This document shows, one piece after another, positions 1-8,778 of a stretch of DNA of 64,000 bases (the first letter of the stretch is position 1; each line of letters starts with the position of its first letter). Source of the stretch: JBGTFE01 sp036403235 (lineage in GTDB: Bacteria; Acidobacteriota; Blastocatellia; Pyrinomonadales; Pyrinomonadaceae). A model generated the notes under the pieces. That model searched no databases, had not been told where the DNA came from, and saw nothing but the letters and a program-made list of their open reading frames with translations. Location of the stretch: the NCBI GenBank assembly GCA_036403235.1, contig DASWRI010000084.1, positions 27,352-91,351 of the forward strand. Reading direction: 5' to 3'. A program made the position numbers and the translations under genes.

Positions 1-1115
1 TCCGAAAGAAAGTCGAGCAATTCCTTACTTTGCGACAGCCTGTCATCGAGATTATCGGCGACTGTTTTAAGATTTTCAGTCCTTTCCAGCAGTTCGTTGA
101 GACGCTCGACAAGCGTTGTCGAATTATTTACATACAAATTAATATTGGAAAAATGTTTGTTGAATTTTTCAAATTCCTTTGTGCTTATCTGTAACTCTTT
201 CAGAACATTCACATTATATTTTGCGATTGTCGCAATATCTATGTTTTCAATTTTTGAAAGAATGCTTTCCTGCAAAACGAGCGCATCGAAATTGGTATCG
301 AAAATACCGGAAAGTTTGTTTAGATTGCCTGAGAATTCGCCGTTAAACTTCGAAAGATTTCTCTGCAATGATTCGAACGTTGAACCAATGCTTTGATTTA
401 TAACCGGAAGCAATTCTGTTTGAATAAAAGTATAAAATTCATTCTTTTTGGTTTCGACTTTGCTTTTTGAGCCTTTGTAATACCAGCCGGAATTCAGTGT
501 CGTGAGCGAGAGCCCGAAAAAACTGGCAACCATCGCAATTTTTACTCCACCGAGCAGAACCATTATTGCCTGCCCCAGAGGGTCTTCACCGGATTTTCCG
601 GTCAGAGTCAAAGAAGACATGCTGAATAAACCGATAACGATTCCGAGCATCGTTCCCATCAAACCGAGATATAAAGGAATCGAAATCGTCAGATTTATAT
701 CTTCTTCGACAGCGTCCGCGTTTCGTTCGGTGATATCTTTTATAAGATTAAAATCTGTAGCGGCGTTGCGGTTTCTAATTAAATAAGTGTTGATGGAATG
801 CAATATCTTTCCAAATACAAAATTTTTATTTTCGCTGCTTTTAATAATGGTTATTTCAGAAATCTCACCTTTCGCTTCACCTAGGTCTTCATCGTCTTCA
901 ATAAGTTTGTATTCGAAAGAGCTTGCTAAAATTTCACTGGGAGAGCGACTTTCAATCTGTTCGACCGGAACGAAAATTTTAGAAACTGCTACCGAGGAGA
1001 TTTCGGGAATAATGTTCTGAAATATCTTTATTTGGCTTCTGGTCCTGAGAAATATTGATATTTGAACGATTACTATAAAAAAAACAAGTATTGTTTCTAA
1101 GGTTTCAGTATTCAT
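1..1115 (-). CDS. MotA/TolQ/ExbB-like channel subunit with long coiled-coil tail (partial, runs off left edge)
   Basis: The reading frame is open from an ATG at 1115 to the window edge (371 residues seen). The protein has an N-terminal membrane segment (about residues 6-23), a soluble stretch of about 115 residues, and two more hydrophobic segments (about 142-164 and 183-207). The first of that pair contains IPLYLGLMGTMLGIVIGLF, which fits the MotA/TolQ/ExbB proton-channel fold. After residue 215 the sequence is polar, helical and heptad-like with no end in sight. A long cytoplasmic tail of this kind is known from ZorA-like motor proteins and is not typical of ExbB. The start overlaps the end of the preceding gene by 11 bases, so it is the last visible gene of the leftward operon. 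The partner subunit (MotB, ExbD or OmpA-like) would be expected further left but cannot be seen. The family is fairly clear; the function is inferred. Confidence 0.75.
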   Translation of the reverse strand, partial: MNTETLETILVFFIVIVQISIFLRTRSQIKIFQNIIPEISSVAVSKIFVPVEQIESRSPSEILASSFEYKLIEDDEDLGEAKGEISEITIIKSSENKNFVFGKILHSINTYLIRNRNAATDFNLIKDITERNADAVEEDINLTISIPLYLGLMGTMLGIVIGLFSMSSLTLTGKSGEDPLGQAIMVLLGGVKIAMVASFFGLSLTTLNSGWYYKGSKSKVETKKNEFYTFIQTELLPVINQSIGSTFESLQRNLSKFNGEFSGNLNKLSGIFDTNFDALVLQESILSKIENIDIATIAKYNVNVLKELQISTKEFEKFNKHFSNINLYVNNSTTLVERLNELLERTENLKTVADNLDDRLSQSKELLDFLS

Positions 1116-1896
1116 ATCTAATTACAGCTTTTCTTATTACCATCCATTTATCCTCATTTAAGACTGCTCTGCCGCTTTGACTCGTAACGATACGACTCGC
1201 TTTAGGATTATATGCATTTTCAGCGACGCAGGCAGGATCAATATTTTTATCTGGATATTGTAAAGCGAGCTTAATCGGGGCTTCTCTTTGAATTATCTGA
1301 AATTCAGCTTCGTGGTCGGATGTTTTTGCAAATTTGTAAATTGAAGCCCCTTCTTTGTAAGAATAATGAACAGCTTTATTATAAAAACTTGCATCCTCGT
1401 TTGGTGTGGAAAGATAAAAAAATTCGCGGGCCGGCTCTTTATATGACTGTGCGTCCTCCGGTCTTGACACACTCTTTTCAGGGATTAGTCCGTCCGCCCT
1501 AACTCTGGTTTTTATTAATCTAACTTCATTTTTCAATCCCTCGATTTTTTCCTTTAACTCTGTTTTTAACTCGATTTCTCTTTTCAATTCATCAATTTCA
1601 TCTTTCAATTTAGCTATTTCAGACAAACTTACAGGAGCAACGGTTTTAACCGATGTGTTTTGAGGAATATTCGCCCTGCGTTCCAAGAAACCGTGCATTT
1701 CTTTAATTTTATGTTCCAGAACTCTTTGGCGGCTGTATATGGAATCCAATCTATCATTAAAAGCCATTAATTTTGTTTGGAAGAATATGCTCAGTGCCAG
1801 CATTAAAACCAAAATCACGATGAGAGGAATCCATAAAGCAAAATTGAATTCAAATAATATAAGCATAGCGGCGAATATTACAATTTTCATTATCAT
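1105..1896 (-). CDS. Membrane-anchored coiled-coil protein with a C-terminal domain shared with its neighbour
   Basis: This 263-residue protein was not recognised. It has two adjacent hydrophobic stretches at the N-terminus (about residues 4-20 and 21-40), a strongly heptad-like region rich in Lys, Glu and Leu (about 45-135), and a globular C-terminal domain (about 159-263). That domain begins with FFYLSTPNEDASF and ends with KAVIRYEY. The neighbouring gene at 1926-3266 ends with a clearly homologous domain (IFYFPKPNEDGTF ... KAVIRYEH), so the two genes are partial paralogues. The stop overlaps the start of the MotA-like gene by 11 bases, which suggests translational coupling. An alternative start is the third codon. 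The likely role is a membrane-tethered structural part of the operon's machine; this is inference. Confidence 0.75.
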   Translation of the reverse strand: MIMKIVIFAAMLILFEFNFALWIPLIVILVLMLALSIFFQTKLMAFNDRLDSIYSRQRVLEHKIKEMHGFLERRANIPQNTSVKTVAPVSLSEIAKLKDEIDELKREIELKTELKEKIEGLKNEVRLIKTRVRADGLIPEKSVSRPEDAQSYKEPAREFFYLSTPNEDASFYNKAVHYSYKEGASIYKFAKTSDHEAEFQIIQREAPIKLALQYPDKNIDPACVAENAYNPKASRIVTSQSGRAVLNEDKWMVIRKAVIRYEY

Positions 1897-1925
1897 TTTT
1901 CCCTGTAGATACCAGTTCCAAGATA

Positions 1926-3266
1926 TTAATGCTCATACCTTATTACGGCTTTTTTGACTACTTGCCATCTGTCTCCGCCGATTAAATCAGCTACTCCTGG
2001 TTGGATTGTGACTATTCGCTTTTCAGAATCACTGCGAGGATTCTGAGCTTCGCAGGCAGGTTCAATTACTGCTTCAGGATATCGTAAAGCCATTAATGTC
2101 GATGATTCTCTATCATCGATTTTAAAGTTCGCTCGTGTATCTGATATTTTTGTAAATTTGTAAATGGAATCGCCGTCTTTGAATGTCTGATGCAATGAAT
2201 TTAAGTTAAAAGTTCCATCTTCATTCGGCTTAGGAAAATAAAAAATTCCCTTTGGTGTTTCTTTCTCCCGTTGATAACCCGGCGTGTCAGGAATTACTAC
2301 AAGAGGTGTTTGGTTTGCAACCCTGCTCATTAACGAGTCAATATCCTTTTCCATCTTTTCTATTTTAGCGATTGCATTATTTAACTTGTTTTCTATAATC
2401 GGTACATCTGTTTTTGAAGACGTGTTACTTGATGGCTTTAATTCTTTAAGCTTGTTTTGCCACATTTCTTCTCTTTGTGCTAAATTGTCTAATCTGTTGT
2501 TATTAATAATGTTGGAGATTTGTTGTAGATTAAGATAAAACCAAATGCCCGCTATAATTGCGAATATCGGAAAAGCGAGATAGATTCCGTAAATCAAATT
2601 GATAAGACTAAAGAAACTTCGCTCATCGGTTGACGCCTGATTCGTATTGCCGTTCTGTCCCTTATTCACATTATTAGGCGTATTTGTGTTGCCGGCTACG
2701 TTAGTAGTATTAATTGCATTTGTATTATTTGAATTAGTATTCACGGGAGCGGACGTTGATGCAAATAATGTGGTAAATTCTGCTTTTAATTGCTCTTTAA
2801 GTCTTTCGATAGGAATATAATCAACGTTATTTTTATCCTTGCTTTGCTGAGAATACTTATTTGCAAAATTATACATTGCCGGAAATTTTTCTTGTTCGGT
2901 GAAAATACCGCCGCTTAAATAATTAATAATTAACCCTTTATCCGTAGGTTGAAAATCAGCAGTTTTTATTTTATCTATTTCGTCAGAAAGCTCCCTTGCC
3001 TCTTGTTCGGCTTGTGGAGGAATTGACTCTTTTATCTTTTTTGAATCGGGATAGGTTTTACATTTGCAACTATTTCGGAAACCTTCAAGAACTCCCTTTA
3101 CATCACTTAAATTGAGAGAGAATTCTACTGTCTTGCAATCCAGATAATCAATTGCTTTGTCATAATCCGCCTTGGAGACTTCCTGTCCATAAATAATAAG
3201 ATTACAACTCAAACATAATACAAATATTGCAAATAAAGCCTTCTGTATTCTCATATTTTTATTCAT
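1926..3266 (-). CDS. Secreted and membrane-anchored protein with a paralogous C-terminal domain
   Basis: This 446-residue protein is of unknown family. It shows a signal peptide (residues 1-28, possibly starting at Met5), an extracytoplasmic part of about 180 residues with a Cys-rich patch (residues 43-69), a low-complexity Asn/Thr linker (about 172-212), one transmembrane helix (about 222-246), a coiled-coil-like segment (about 250-318) and a C-terminal domain (about 341-446) homologous to that of the next gene. With a cleaved signal peptide the C-terminal domain would lie in the cytoplasm, possibly near the actin- and tubulin-like proteins. The start overlaps the end of the upstream actin-like gene by 8 bases. 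It may link envelope and cytoplasm, but no catalytic motif is visible. Confidence 0.75.
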   Translation of the reverse strand: MNKNMRIQKALFAIFVLCLSCNLIIYGQEVSKADYDKAIDYLDCKTVEFSLNLSDVKGVLEGFRNSCKCKTYPDSKKIKESIPPQAEQEARELSDEIDKIKTADFQPTDKGLIINYLSGGIFTEQEKFPAMYNFANKYSQQSKDKNNVDYIPIERLKEQLKAEFTTLFASTSAPVNTNSNNTNAINTTNVAGNTNTPNNVNKGQNGNTNQASTDERSFFSLINLIYGIYLAFPIFAIIAGIWFYLNLQQISNIINNNRLDNLAQREEMWQNKLKELKPSSNTSSKTDVPIIENKLNNAIAKIEKMEKDIDSLMSRVANQTPLVVIPDTPGYQREKETPKGIFYFPKPNEDGTFNLNSLHQTFKDGDSIYKFTKISDTRANFKIDDRESSTLMALRYPEAVIEPACEAQNPRSDSEKRIVTIQPGVADLIGGDRWQVVKKAVIRYEH

Positions 3267-6200
3267 TATCTTTTTGTTCCGATAAAATTCGTGTCACTCT
3301 GTTTATTGTTCCGATAATCGGATAAAAGAAAAGCGTTTCGCCGATTTCCCTATCTTCATCTGTTATGGCATCCAGCTTTCTTGTATACTCCAAACCTGCT
3401 TCCAGATTATCTCTCACATCTTTATTAAATTCGTTCTTAAATATTCTTAGAGATTTTTCTGTTATATTGAAATTTTCGGTAAACTTGTACTGGGCAGTTA
3501 GCCTTGTAAAAAACGAATTGAATTTTTCAACATAGGCGGCTATTTGTTGCTTTACTGAATCATTCAAATTTCTATAGCAAAGTTCCTTATTATCTAAATT
3601 GATTTTCCCGGGCTCTTCGGGAGCGGCTGGTGTTTCGATTTCGCTAACAGAATCAGTTGATTTTTCCGTCTTATTATTTTCAAGACAAGTTAAAATCGCT
3701 TTTATCTCGCCGATATTGATTTTTTCCAAATCATCGGTGTCGGTTACCATTAATCCCCCCTTACAAGTAACCTCTTTCGGAGTATTTTTCTCAGTTTTAA
3801 TTGTTAATCCTTCTTCGAATTTTTCATGGTAAATTTCTTCAAAGATTTTCTTGGAAAGTTCTGCCAATATAGGCAAATCAGTAGTTATAATATTCAAAAT
3901 TTTTGAACCTGTTCCACTGAAAATCATTTTTTTAGGCAGGGCAATATTTTCGCTACGCATCAGGGCAGCGATGTGATAGATAATAGCCGAGTAGAAATAA
4001 ACAAAAATTATTTTCAAATCTTCATCTTTTGAAAGTATTGAATTGTAAGAGAATTGCTGTTTCGCCTGAATTTTTGGATTGTCCTCAATTGAAAAGAAAA
4101 AAGCATTTATATCTTCATTTTTGCTTTTTTCCTTTATCGACGAAAGCACGCCCAATAATTCCGTAAGACTGTTTTTTTCTAATAAACTTTCAAAGCGGGG
4201 AAGGTATTTGTTGACTAATCCGTTTGATTTCGTACCATATTCACTAAAGCCATCGCCAAAAATTGCATTTGCAGCACATTTGAATGATGTAAGTAAAACT
4301 GGCTTGTCTCCTTTGAAAACAACTACATCTGTTGTTCCTCCTCCGATATCGATTGATACAATGGGTTTAAAGGAACCTCCTCCTTCTTCGTTTTTAAAGT
4401 AAAAAAACGGTGCCATCGATTCCGTTATTCCAGTTGTTCCTCCGGCTGCATTGAAATATTTCGTAAACAACGCGTTCCACTCATTCCGCAAAGTGCCCAC
4501 TCTTCCGGTTGTCATACTAGAGGGATAAAACCAATACAATTTAGTTTTTGATAAATTACCGTTATTCAATAACACCTTATTTCGTAAAAGCATTATTATT
4601 TCTTCAAAAAAGGCTCTTATCCTTTCTTCGTTTCCATCGCCTGCGGCAGCCCATTTCAAATTTGATTGAATTCTGCCTATTCCTCTTTTCTTTTCATATG
4701 CAAATGGAATATTAAAATCGGCTAAAGCAAGAGGTTGTGTTCCAATATCTAAAGATTGACTTTCGGAAATTACAGTTCTTTGTGGAAATTTATAAATATA
4801 TTTAGAATTAGTTAAATCCTTACTTATCCGAGACGGAACGAATTCATGCTCAATCAACCCACTGATTGCAAGCAGCGCCGAACTATCTTCAGAAGTTTTT
4901 TCAGGATGAAATAATGTTGCAATTTGAATTTCTGTAGACTTAATAATGTCAAACGGTTTTACAGTCTTTCCAACTTTATACTCAATATGGGTATTGGTAG
5001 TTCCGAAATCAACAGCAAAGCTAAACTCGTCCTGTCCTTGATGAAATGGCTCCCAATTTGGAAGAATTATACCCGACGCTACACTACTTTTTATTTGAAT
5101 AAAATCAAATTCATTTTCCAAGACATAATATTTTGACGTTGCATCGCTGCCAGCAACTCCTTTAATGCTTCTGATTTTAGGTTCTTCGCCAACGATTTTT
5201 ACGGGCTTAGGTGATTGATTTGTGTAAAAATCCAATCGGTAATCATTATCTTTAACCAAATTATAATAATCTCTATCTATTAGCTGAATTCTATAAAATG
5301 TATAAATATTAGGATTTCTCGTTTTGATGAAAGGAAACAAAGTTATACCGACTTCGTGTTCAATAACTACGCCCTTGTTGTATTCTTCGTCGGGTTTTGA
5401 AATTTGGTTCGCGGCCGATTCGAAGTAAGTGCGCTCAAAGGTTATATATTCATCCGATTTAGCTACCGGAATTTTCAGGACGACTTTTACCGAATTTGCT
5501 ACGCCCTGAATCATTTTGATTGATGGTTTTCCGCCACCGCCGCTGACCAATTCTTCAGCAGTGAAATAATCGAAAAACTGCTTTTTCAAAGGCAAGATAT
5601 ATCCTTTGGAATCGTCTCCGACTTCAGCGATTAAATTACCGTCGAAAAACTTGTCTTTGTTGATTGGATAAACCATTCGAATCAAATAAGGCTCTAAAAA
5701 ATCGCTTATTGTGAGATATGGATATGGAACGTTTATTCCGGGCAGTCGCCTTTTATCCATTGCCGCAGACTCGGTAAACGGAACTTTAAATTTGTGCCAT
5801 TTATCTTTTGCATAAAGCCAGTCTTTTGAAAAATCATTTTGTAAAACTAACGGTCTGTTGCCGCCGGCTAATTTTGTCGAAGCAATTCTGAAGTCGCTGT
5901 ATTTTGAAATATACTCGATAATATCTTCGGACTTGCTTTTTCTTAAACCGACTCCGTTTAATACTTGAATTTCGCTGCCGGCCGTTCCGGTATTGAGCTC
6001 GGCATACAATTTTTTATAATCAGCCGGGTCTAATGTATTTAGTTCCGAATAAAATGTATAATTCCTTTTTTCCAGTATTTCCTTGTTTTGCTCTAAATAA
6101 TTGTAAAAGTCAGGCATTAATTGCGAAAGCGCCGGGTAAGCCGTAAAAAGCAGATAAAAATACTTTTGGAATTGCGGGTCTCTTTCATATAGAGAGGCAT

Positions 6201-6792
6201 ATTTTTCGTCAAATAAAACGTCGTTGCTGGTTAACTGAATCTGTGCGTGTGTTAAATCGTTGGCGGTTGTGAAAAACAAGGTAACGGGTGAAGTGCAGCC
6301 GATAATTTTGTGGTTATATTCAATCAGATATAACTTGGTAAATTTATCGAAGTTATACGAATCCTTATCCTGGTCAAGATACAATTCAAGGGTTTCGGCA
6401 AAGCGTCTGTGTTTGGGCGAAGCGGCTTTAAGCTTGGGGAGCTCAACTTCTTTATCCCAAACGATAAAATTTATTTTATCCCTGAGATTATTGTAATTAA
6501 AGAGCATTTCAGCAATATCCAGACAATCTGAAACGAGTTTTTCGTCGTTTTTACTTGCTCGCACAATTCCTTCTTTGTCTGTAAATGCTTTCAACTCCGG
6601 GGTCTCAGCGATATTTCTAAAAGCAGTTTTGACAAGATCAATTCTCGCAAATGGACTCGGTATCGCCGTCGGAAGTGAAATTTCGCCGCCGCCTTCGGGG
6701 TCTCTAATCGCTTCTATTTCTTTAGTTGAGTAAGCATCTGAATTAAACCAACCCTTGCCGCCTTTTTTTGTATAACCGAAAATTTTGCTCAT
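3259..6792 (-). CDS. Large Hsp70/actin-fold ATPase-like protein with a novel N-terminal region
   Basis: The protein has 1177 residues. Its central part carries the motifs of the Hsp70/actin ATPase fold in order: phosphate-1 VDFGTTNTHIEY (about residues 594-605), phosphate-2 SIDIGGGTTDVVVF (about 813-826) and an adenosine-type FSGTGSK (about 958-964). The 570 residues before it and the 170 after it match nothing I recognise. The C-terminus has a Pro/Glu/Thr linker followed by helices. The size and ATPase type recall the SrfB group of bacterial Hsp70-like proteins, but from memory the domain order differs. It lies between the tubulin-like gene (7-base gap) and the membrane protein (8-base overlap), so it belongs to the same operon. 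Nucleotide binding is well supported; filament formation or chaperone activity is inferred. Confidence 0.85.
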   Translation of the reverse strand: MSKIFGYTKKGGKGWFNSDAYSTKEIEAIRDPEGGGEISLPTAIPSPFARIDLVKTAFRNIAETPELKAFTDKEGIVRASKNDEKLVSDCLDIAEMLFNYNNLRDKINFIVWDKEVELPKLKAASPKHRRFAETLELYLDQDKDSYNFDKFTKLYLIEYNHKIIGCTSPVTLFFTTANDLTHAQIQLTSNDVLFDEKYASLYERDPQFQKYFYLLFTAYPALSQLMPDFYNYLEQNKEILEKRNYTFYSELNTLDPADYKKLYAELNTGTAGSEIQVLNGVGLRKSKSEDIIEYISKYSDFRIASTKLAGGNRPLVLQNDFSKDWLYAKDKWHKFKVPFTESAAMDKRRLPGINVPYPYLTISDFLEPYLIRMVYPINKDKFFDGNLIAEVGDDSKGYILPLKKQFFDYFTAEELVSGGGGKPSIKMIQGVANSVKVVLKIPVAKSDEYITFERTYFESAANQISKPDEEYNKGVVIEHEVGITLFPFIKTRNPNIYTFYRIQLIDRDYYNLVKDNDYRLDFYTNQSPKPVKIVGEEPKIRSIKGVAGSDATSKYYVLENEFDFIQIKSSVASGIILPNWEPFHQGQDEFSFAVDFGTTNTHIEYKVGKTVKPFDIIKSTEIQIATLFHPEKTSEDSSALLAISGLIEHEFVPSRISKDLTNSKYIYKFPQRTVISESQSLDIGTQPLALADFNIPFAYEKKRGIGRIQSNLKWAAAGDGNEERIRAFFEEIIMLLRNKVLLNNGNLSKTKLYWFYPSSMTTGRVGTLRNEWNALFTKYFNAAGGTTGITESMAPFFYFKNEEGGGSFKPIVSIDIGGGTTDVVVFKGDKPVLLTSFKCAANAIFGDGFSEYGTKSNGLVNKYLPRFESLLEKNSLTELLGVLSSIKEKSKNEDINAFFFSIEDNPKIQAKQQFSYNSILSKDEDLKIIFVYFYSAIIYHIAALMRSENIALPKKMIFSGTGSKILNIITTDLPILAELSKKIFEEIYHEKFEEGLTIKTEKNTPKEVTCKGGLMVTDTDDLEKINIGEIKAILTCLENNKTEKSTDSVSEIETPAAPEEPGKINLDNKELCYRNLNDSVKQQIAAYVEKFNSFFTRLTAQYKFTENFNITEKSLRIFKNEFNKDVRDNLEAGLEYTRKLDAITDEDREIGETLFFYPIIGTINRVTRILSEQKDNE

Positions 6793-6799
6793 AATTTTG

Positions 6800-8302
6800 T
6801 TACTTTAAACCGAATTTTGAAGTTAAAATATCCTGTGTAGTTTCAAAGAAAAGATTGATTAATTTCTGCTGCGCCGATCTATAGCTCTTATCTTTTGAAA
6901 ATTTATTCAATCTGTCGTCGTACATCTTGTAGTCGACTTTTCCTGACCAAAATCCCGACTTGGCCTTTCTATCTTTGATTAAGGTTTCTAAACCTGAATC
7001 GAGATTATAAGGTGAAAAGCCCCTTTTGTTATCCGACATCTCTTCAAGCCACTCTCGAAAAGAGGTTAAAAACTCGCTCAGATATGTCCGGTAAAATGTA
7101 TCGTCAAAAAATTGTTGATTTAACTCGGGCGGCCTCACGCTCCAAGGTTCTCTCTCAAAAGAAATTGATAGATGCTCGTCGAGATACTTTTTAAAGAGTA
7201 AAAATTGCGAAAGCCGTAGGCCCAGTTTTCTTTCAGTAACATCTTCAAAATCCGAGAATTTTATATCCGTAGATTCATTTTTAATAGCAAACTCTTTGTA
7301 AATCGGGTTGAGTGCCTTACCTCTGGCAGACTGCAAATTATCATCGGATAATTCAAGAAAATCGATAACCGCTAAGGCGGAGGCCAGTTCGACAAAATGA
7401 GCGTTGTTTTGCTGCCCGTTATCTCCCGGGTCGTTTCTGTAAGGCTTTCCGCTATAATCGTCTGCAATATAATAAAGACAATTGACTGAATTATTGCCTG
7501 TAACATTGTCTTTATAGTAATAGAGCGCCGATTTCGTTTTTGCAATAAAATCGGATTTTTGAATCGGGCTGTCCTCATCTTTCTCAACATTAAAATACGG
7601 CAGTACCGTGATGGCTCCGATTTTTGAGTCTTGCAAAAAACCCTTTCCGTCGATGCTTAAATTTCTCATGGCATCACGTATATTTTTTAGAATTGTCGGA
7701 AAACCCGCTGCACCAGTACCGCCGAAAATTGAACTTATGATAAAAATTCTATCGTCCTTATTAAAGTTTGAAGCAAATTCCTTAAATTCCTCGGAATCCT
7801 TGAATTGATTCAAAACAACGCTGCCGATATTAGGATTGCCGACAAAGCCGATGTCCATCTCCGTATCAAGCAAATCAACTTTCTCGCCTCTTTTATTTAT
7901 CGATTTACCCGAAAACAAAATATCAGCTAACGATTTATTTGGCTTATCAAGCTGATTGAAATCAATGTAGTCTTTGAATTTTGTATTTGCTACCTGCTGT
8001 AAATTGAATGTAAAACTGCCTGAAAGACGATTCTCAGAAGACACTAAATTGTTAAGCGTAGTGATTTTAGTACTGAAAAACCCGTTATCCAGTCCAGTTT
8101 CGTTTGAAATAGATTGGTAATTGCCCAGCAATCTTTCGGTTCGCTTTAAATCCTCGTTTGATTTATGCGGATCAATTATTATCGGAACAATTTCGAACTC
8201 GTATTGGGAATTCGGTTTTATTCCTGCTGCTAAAAGCATTGCCAGAGATTTTAAAACTCTCGAGCCGGTGCCGCCGATTGCAAATATAAATAAACGTGCC
8301 AT
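6800..8302 (-). CDS. Tubulin/FtsZ-superfamily GTPase-like protein
   Basis: The protein has 500 residues. It opens with a hydrophobic strand and glycine loop (FIFAIGGTGSRV, residues 5-16), then has a second-strand region with an acidic end (IVPIIIDP, about 38-45). It carries the tubulin signature GGTGAAG at about residues 194-200 after the strand DRIFIISSIF. This arrangement fits the Rossmann-like GTPase domain of the tubulin/FtsZ superfamily, and the overall length is closer to tubulin-like bacterial proteins than to FtsZ. The C-terminal 200 residues are helical and unassigned. The gene is 4 bases after the small membrane-protein gene and 7 bases before the actin-like gene. Polymerisation is inferred from the family and was not shown. 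Confidence 0.85.
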   Translation of the reverse strand: MARLFIFAIGGTGSRVLKSLAMLLAAGIKPNSQYEFEIVPIIIDPHKSNEDLKRTERLLGNYQSISNETGLDNGFFSTKITTLNNLVSSENRLSGSFTFNLQQVANTKFKDYIDFNQLDKPNKSLADILFSGKSINKRGEKVDLLDTEMDIGFVGNPNIGSVVLNQFKDSEEFKEFASNFNKDDRIFIISSIFGGTGAAGFPTILKNIRDAMRNLSIDGKGFLQDSKIGAITVLPYFNVEKDEDSPIQKSDFIAKTKSALYYYKDNVTGNNSVNCLYYIADDYSGKPYRNDPGDNGQQNNAHFVELASALAVIDFLELSDDNLQSARGKALNPIYKEFAIKNESTDIKFSDFEDVTERKLGLRLSQFLLFKKYLDEHLSISFEREPWSVRPPELNQQFFDDTFYRTYLSEFLTSFREWLEEMSDNKRGFSPYNLDSGLETLIKDRKAKSGFWSGKVDYKMYDDRLNKFSKDKSYRSAQQKLINLFFETTQDILTSKFGLK

Positions 8303-8306
8303 AGTG

Positions 8307-8777
8307 TTATGATTTTGGTTTCCAGAACGTCGTGTCCGTTGTGTTATGTCCTGCCCATCTTCGCGGTATGTTGAAAGAAGTTATAAGTAAAAAAAGAATA
8401 AAGCTCCAAATTGCATTTGAAGCCGCAAAGCCCAAGCAATCGGCTAACGTAATTCTCAATTGTTTGCAAAAATCACCTGCCTGCCATTCGTTCCAAGGCA
8501 GTATAAACGCAATAAAAAAATTCAGCAGGATGATTACAAGCGCCGTAAGCCACCAGTGAACGCGTTTGTTAAATCCGGGACTATTAATAATGTAATACTG
8601 CAAAATATAAAAAAATATCGTTAGTCCAATCATTATCCAGCCGATATAGACGTACCAGGGCGTGCCTGTATAATCGGAACACGTAATATCGTAACCCCTT
8701 AAATGTTCGCCCAAATCGGTCGAATAAAAGGGACTCAACCCAAACCACTCGTATAAGCTCGCAAAAAAATCACGCAT
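8307..8777 (-). CDS. Small multi-pass membrane protein of the actin/tubulin-like operon
   Basis: This 156-residue protein has no recognised family. Three hydrophobic helices are visible (about residues 43-65, 76-96 and 117-136), joined by short loops. The N-terminal 40 residues are aromatic and acidic and contain single Cys residues (Cys33 and, later, Cys104 and Cys114). It starts 1 base after the stop of the upstream lipoprotein gene and ends 4 bases before the tubulin-like gene. It may anchor or gate other products of the operon in the inner membrane; this is inference from position only. Confidence 0.7.
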   Translation of the reverse strand: MRDFFASLYEWFGLSPFYSTDLGEHLRGYDITCSDYTGTPWYVYIGWIMIGLTIFFYILQYYIINSPGFNKRVHWWLTALVIILLNFFIAFILPWNEWQAGDFCKQLRITLADCLGFAASNAIWSFILFLLITSFNIPRRWAGHNTTDTTFWKPKS

Positions 8778-8778
8778 A

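Noticed and set aside
97..1020. Three small rightward open frames at the left end
   Set aside because: They lie antisense to the continuous MotA-like frame, which has clear membrane motifs and codon periodicity.
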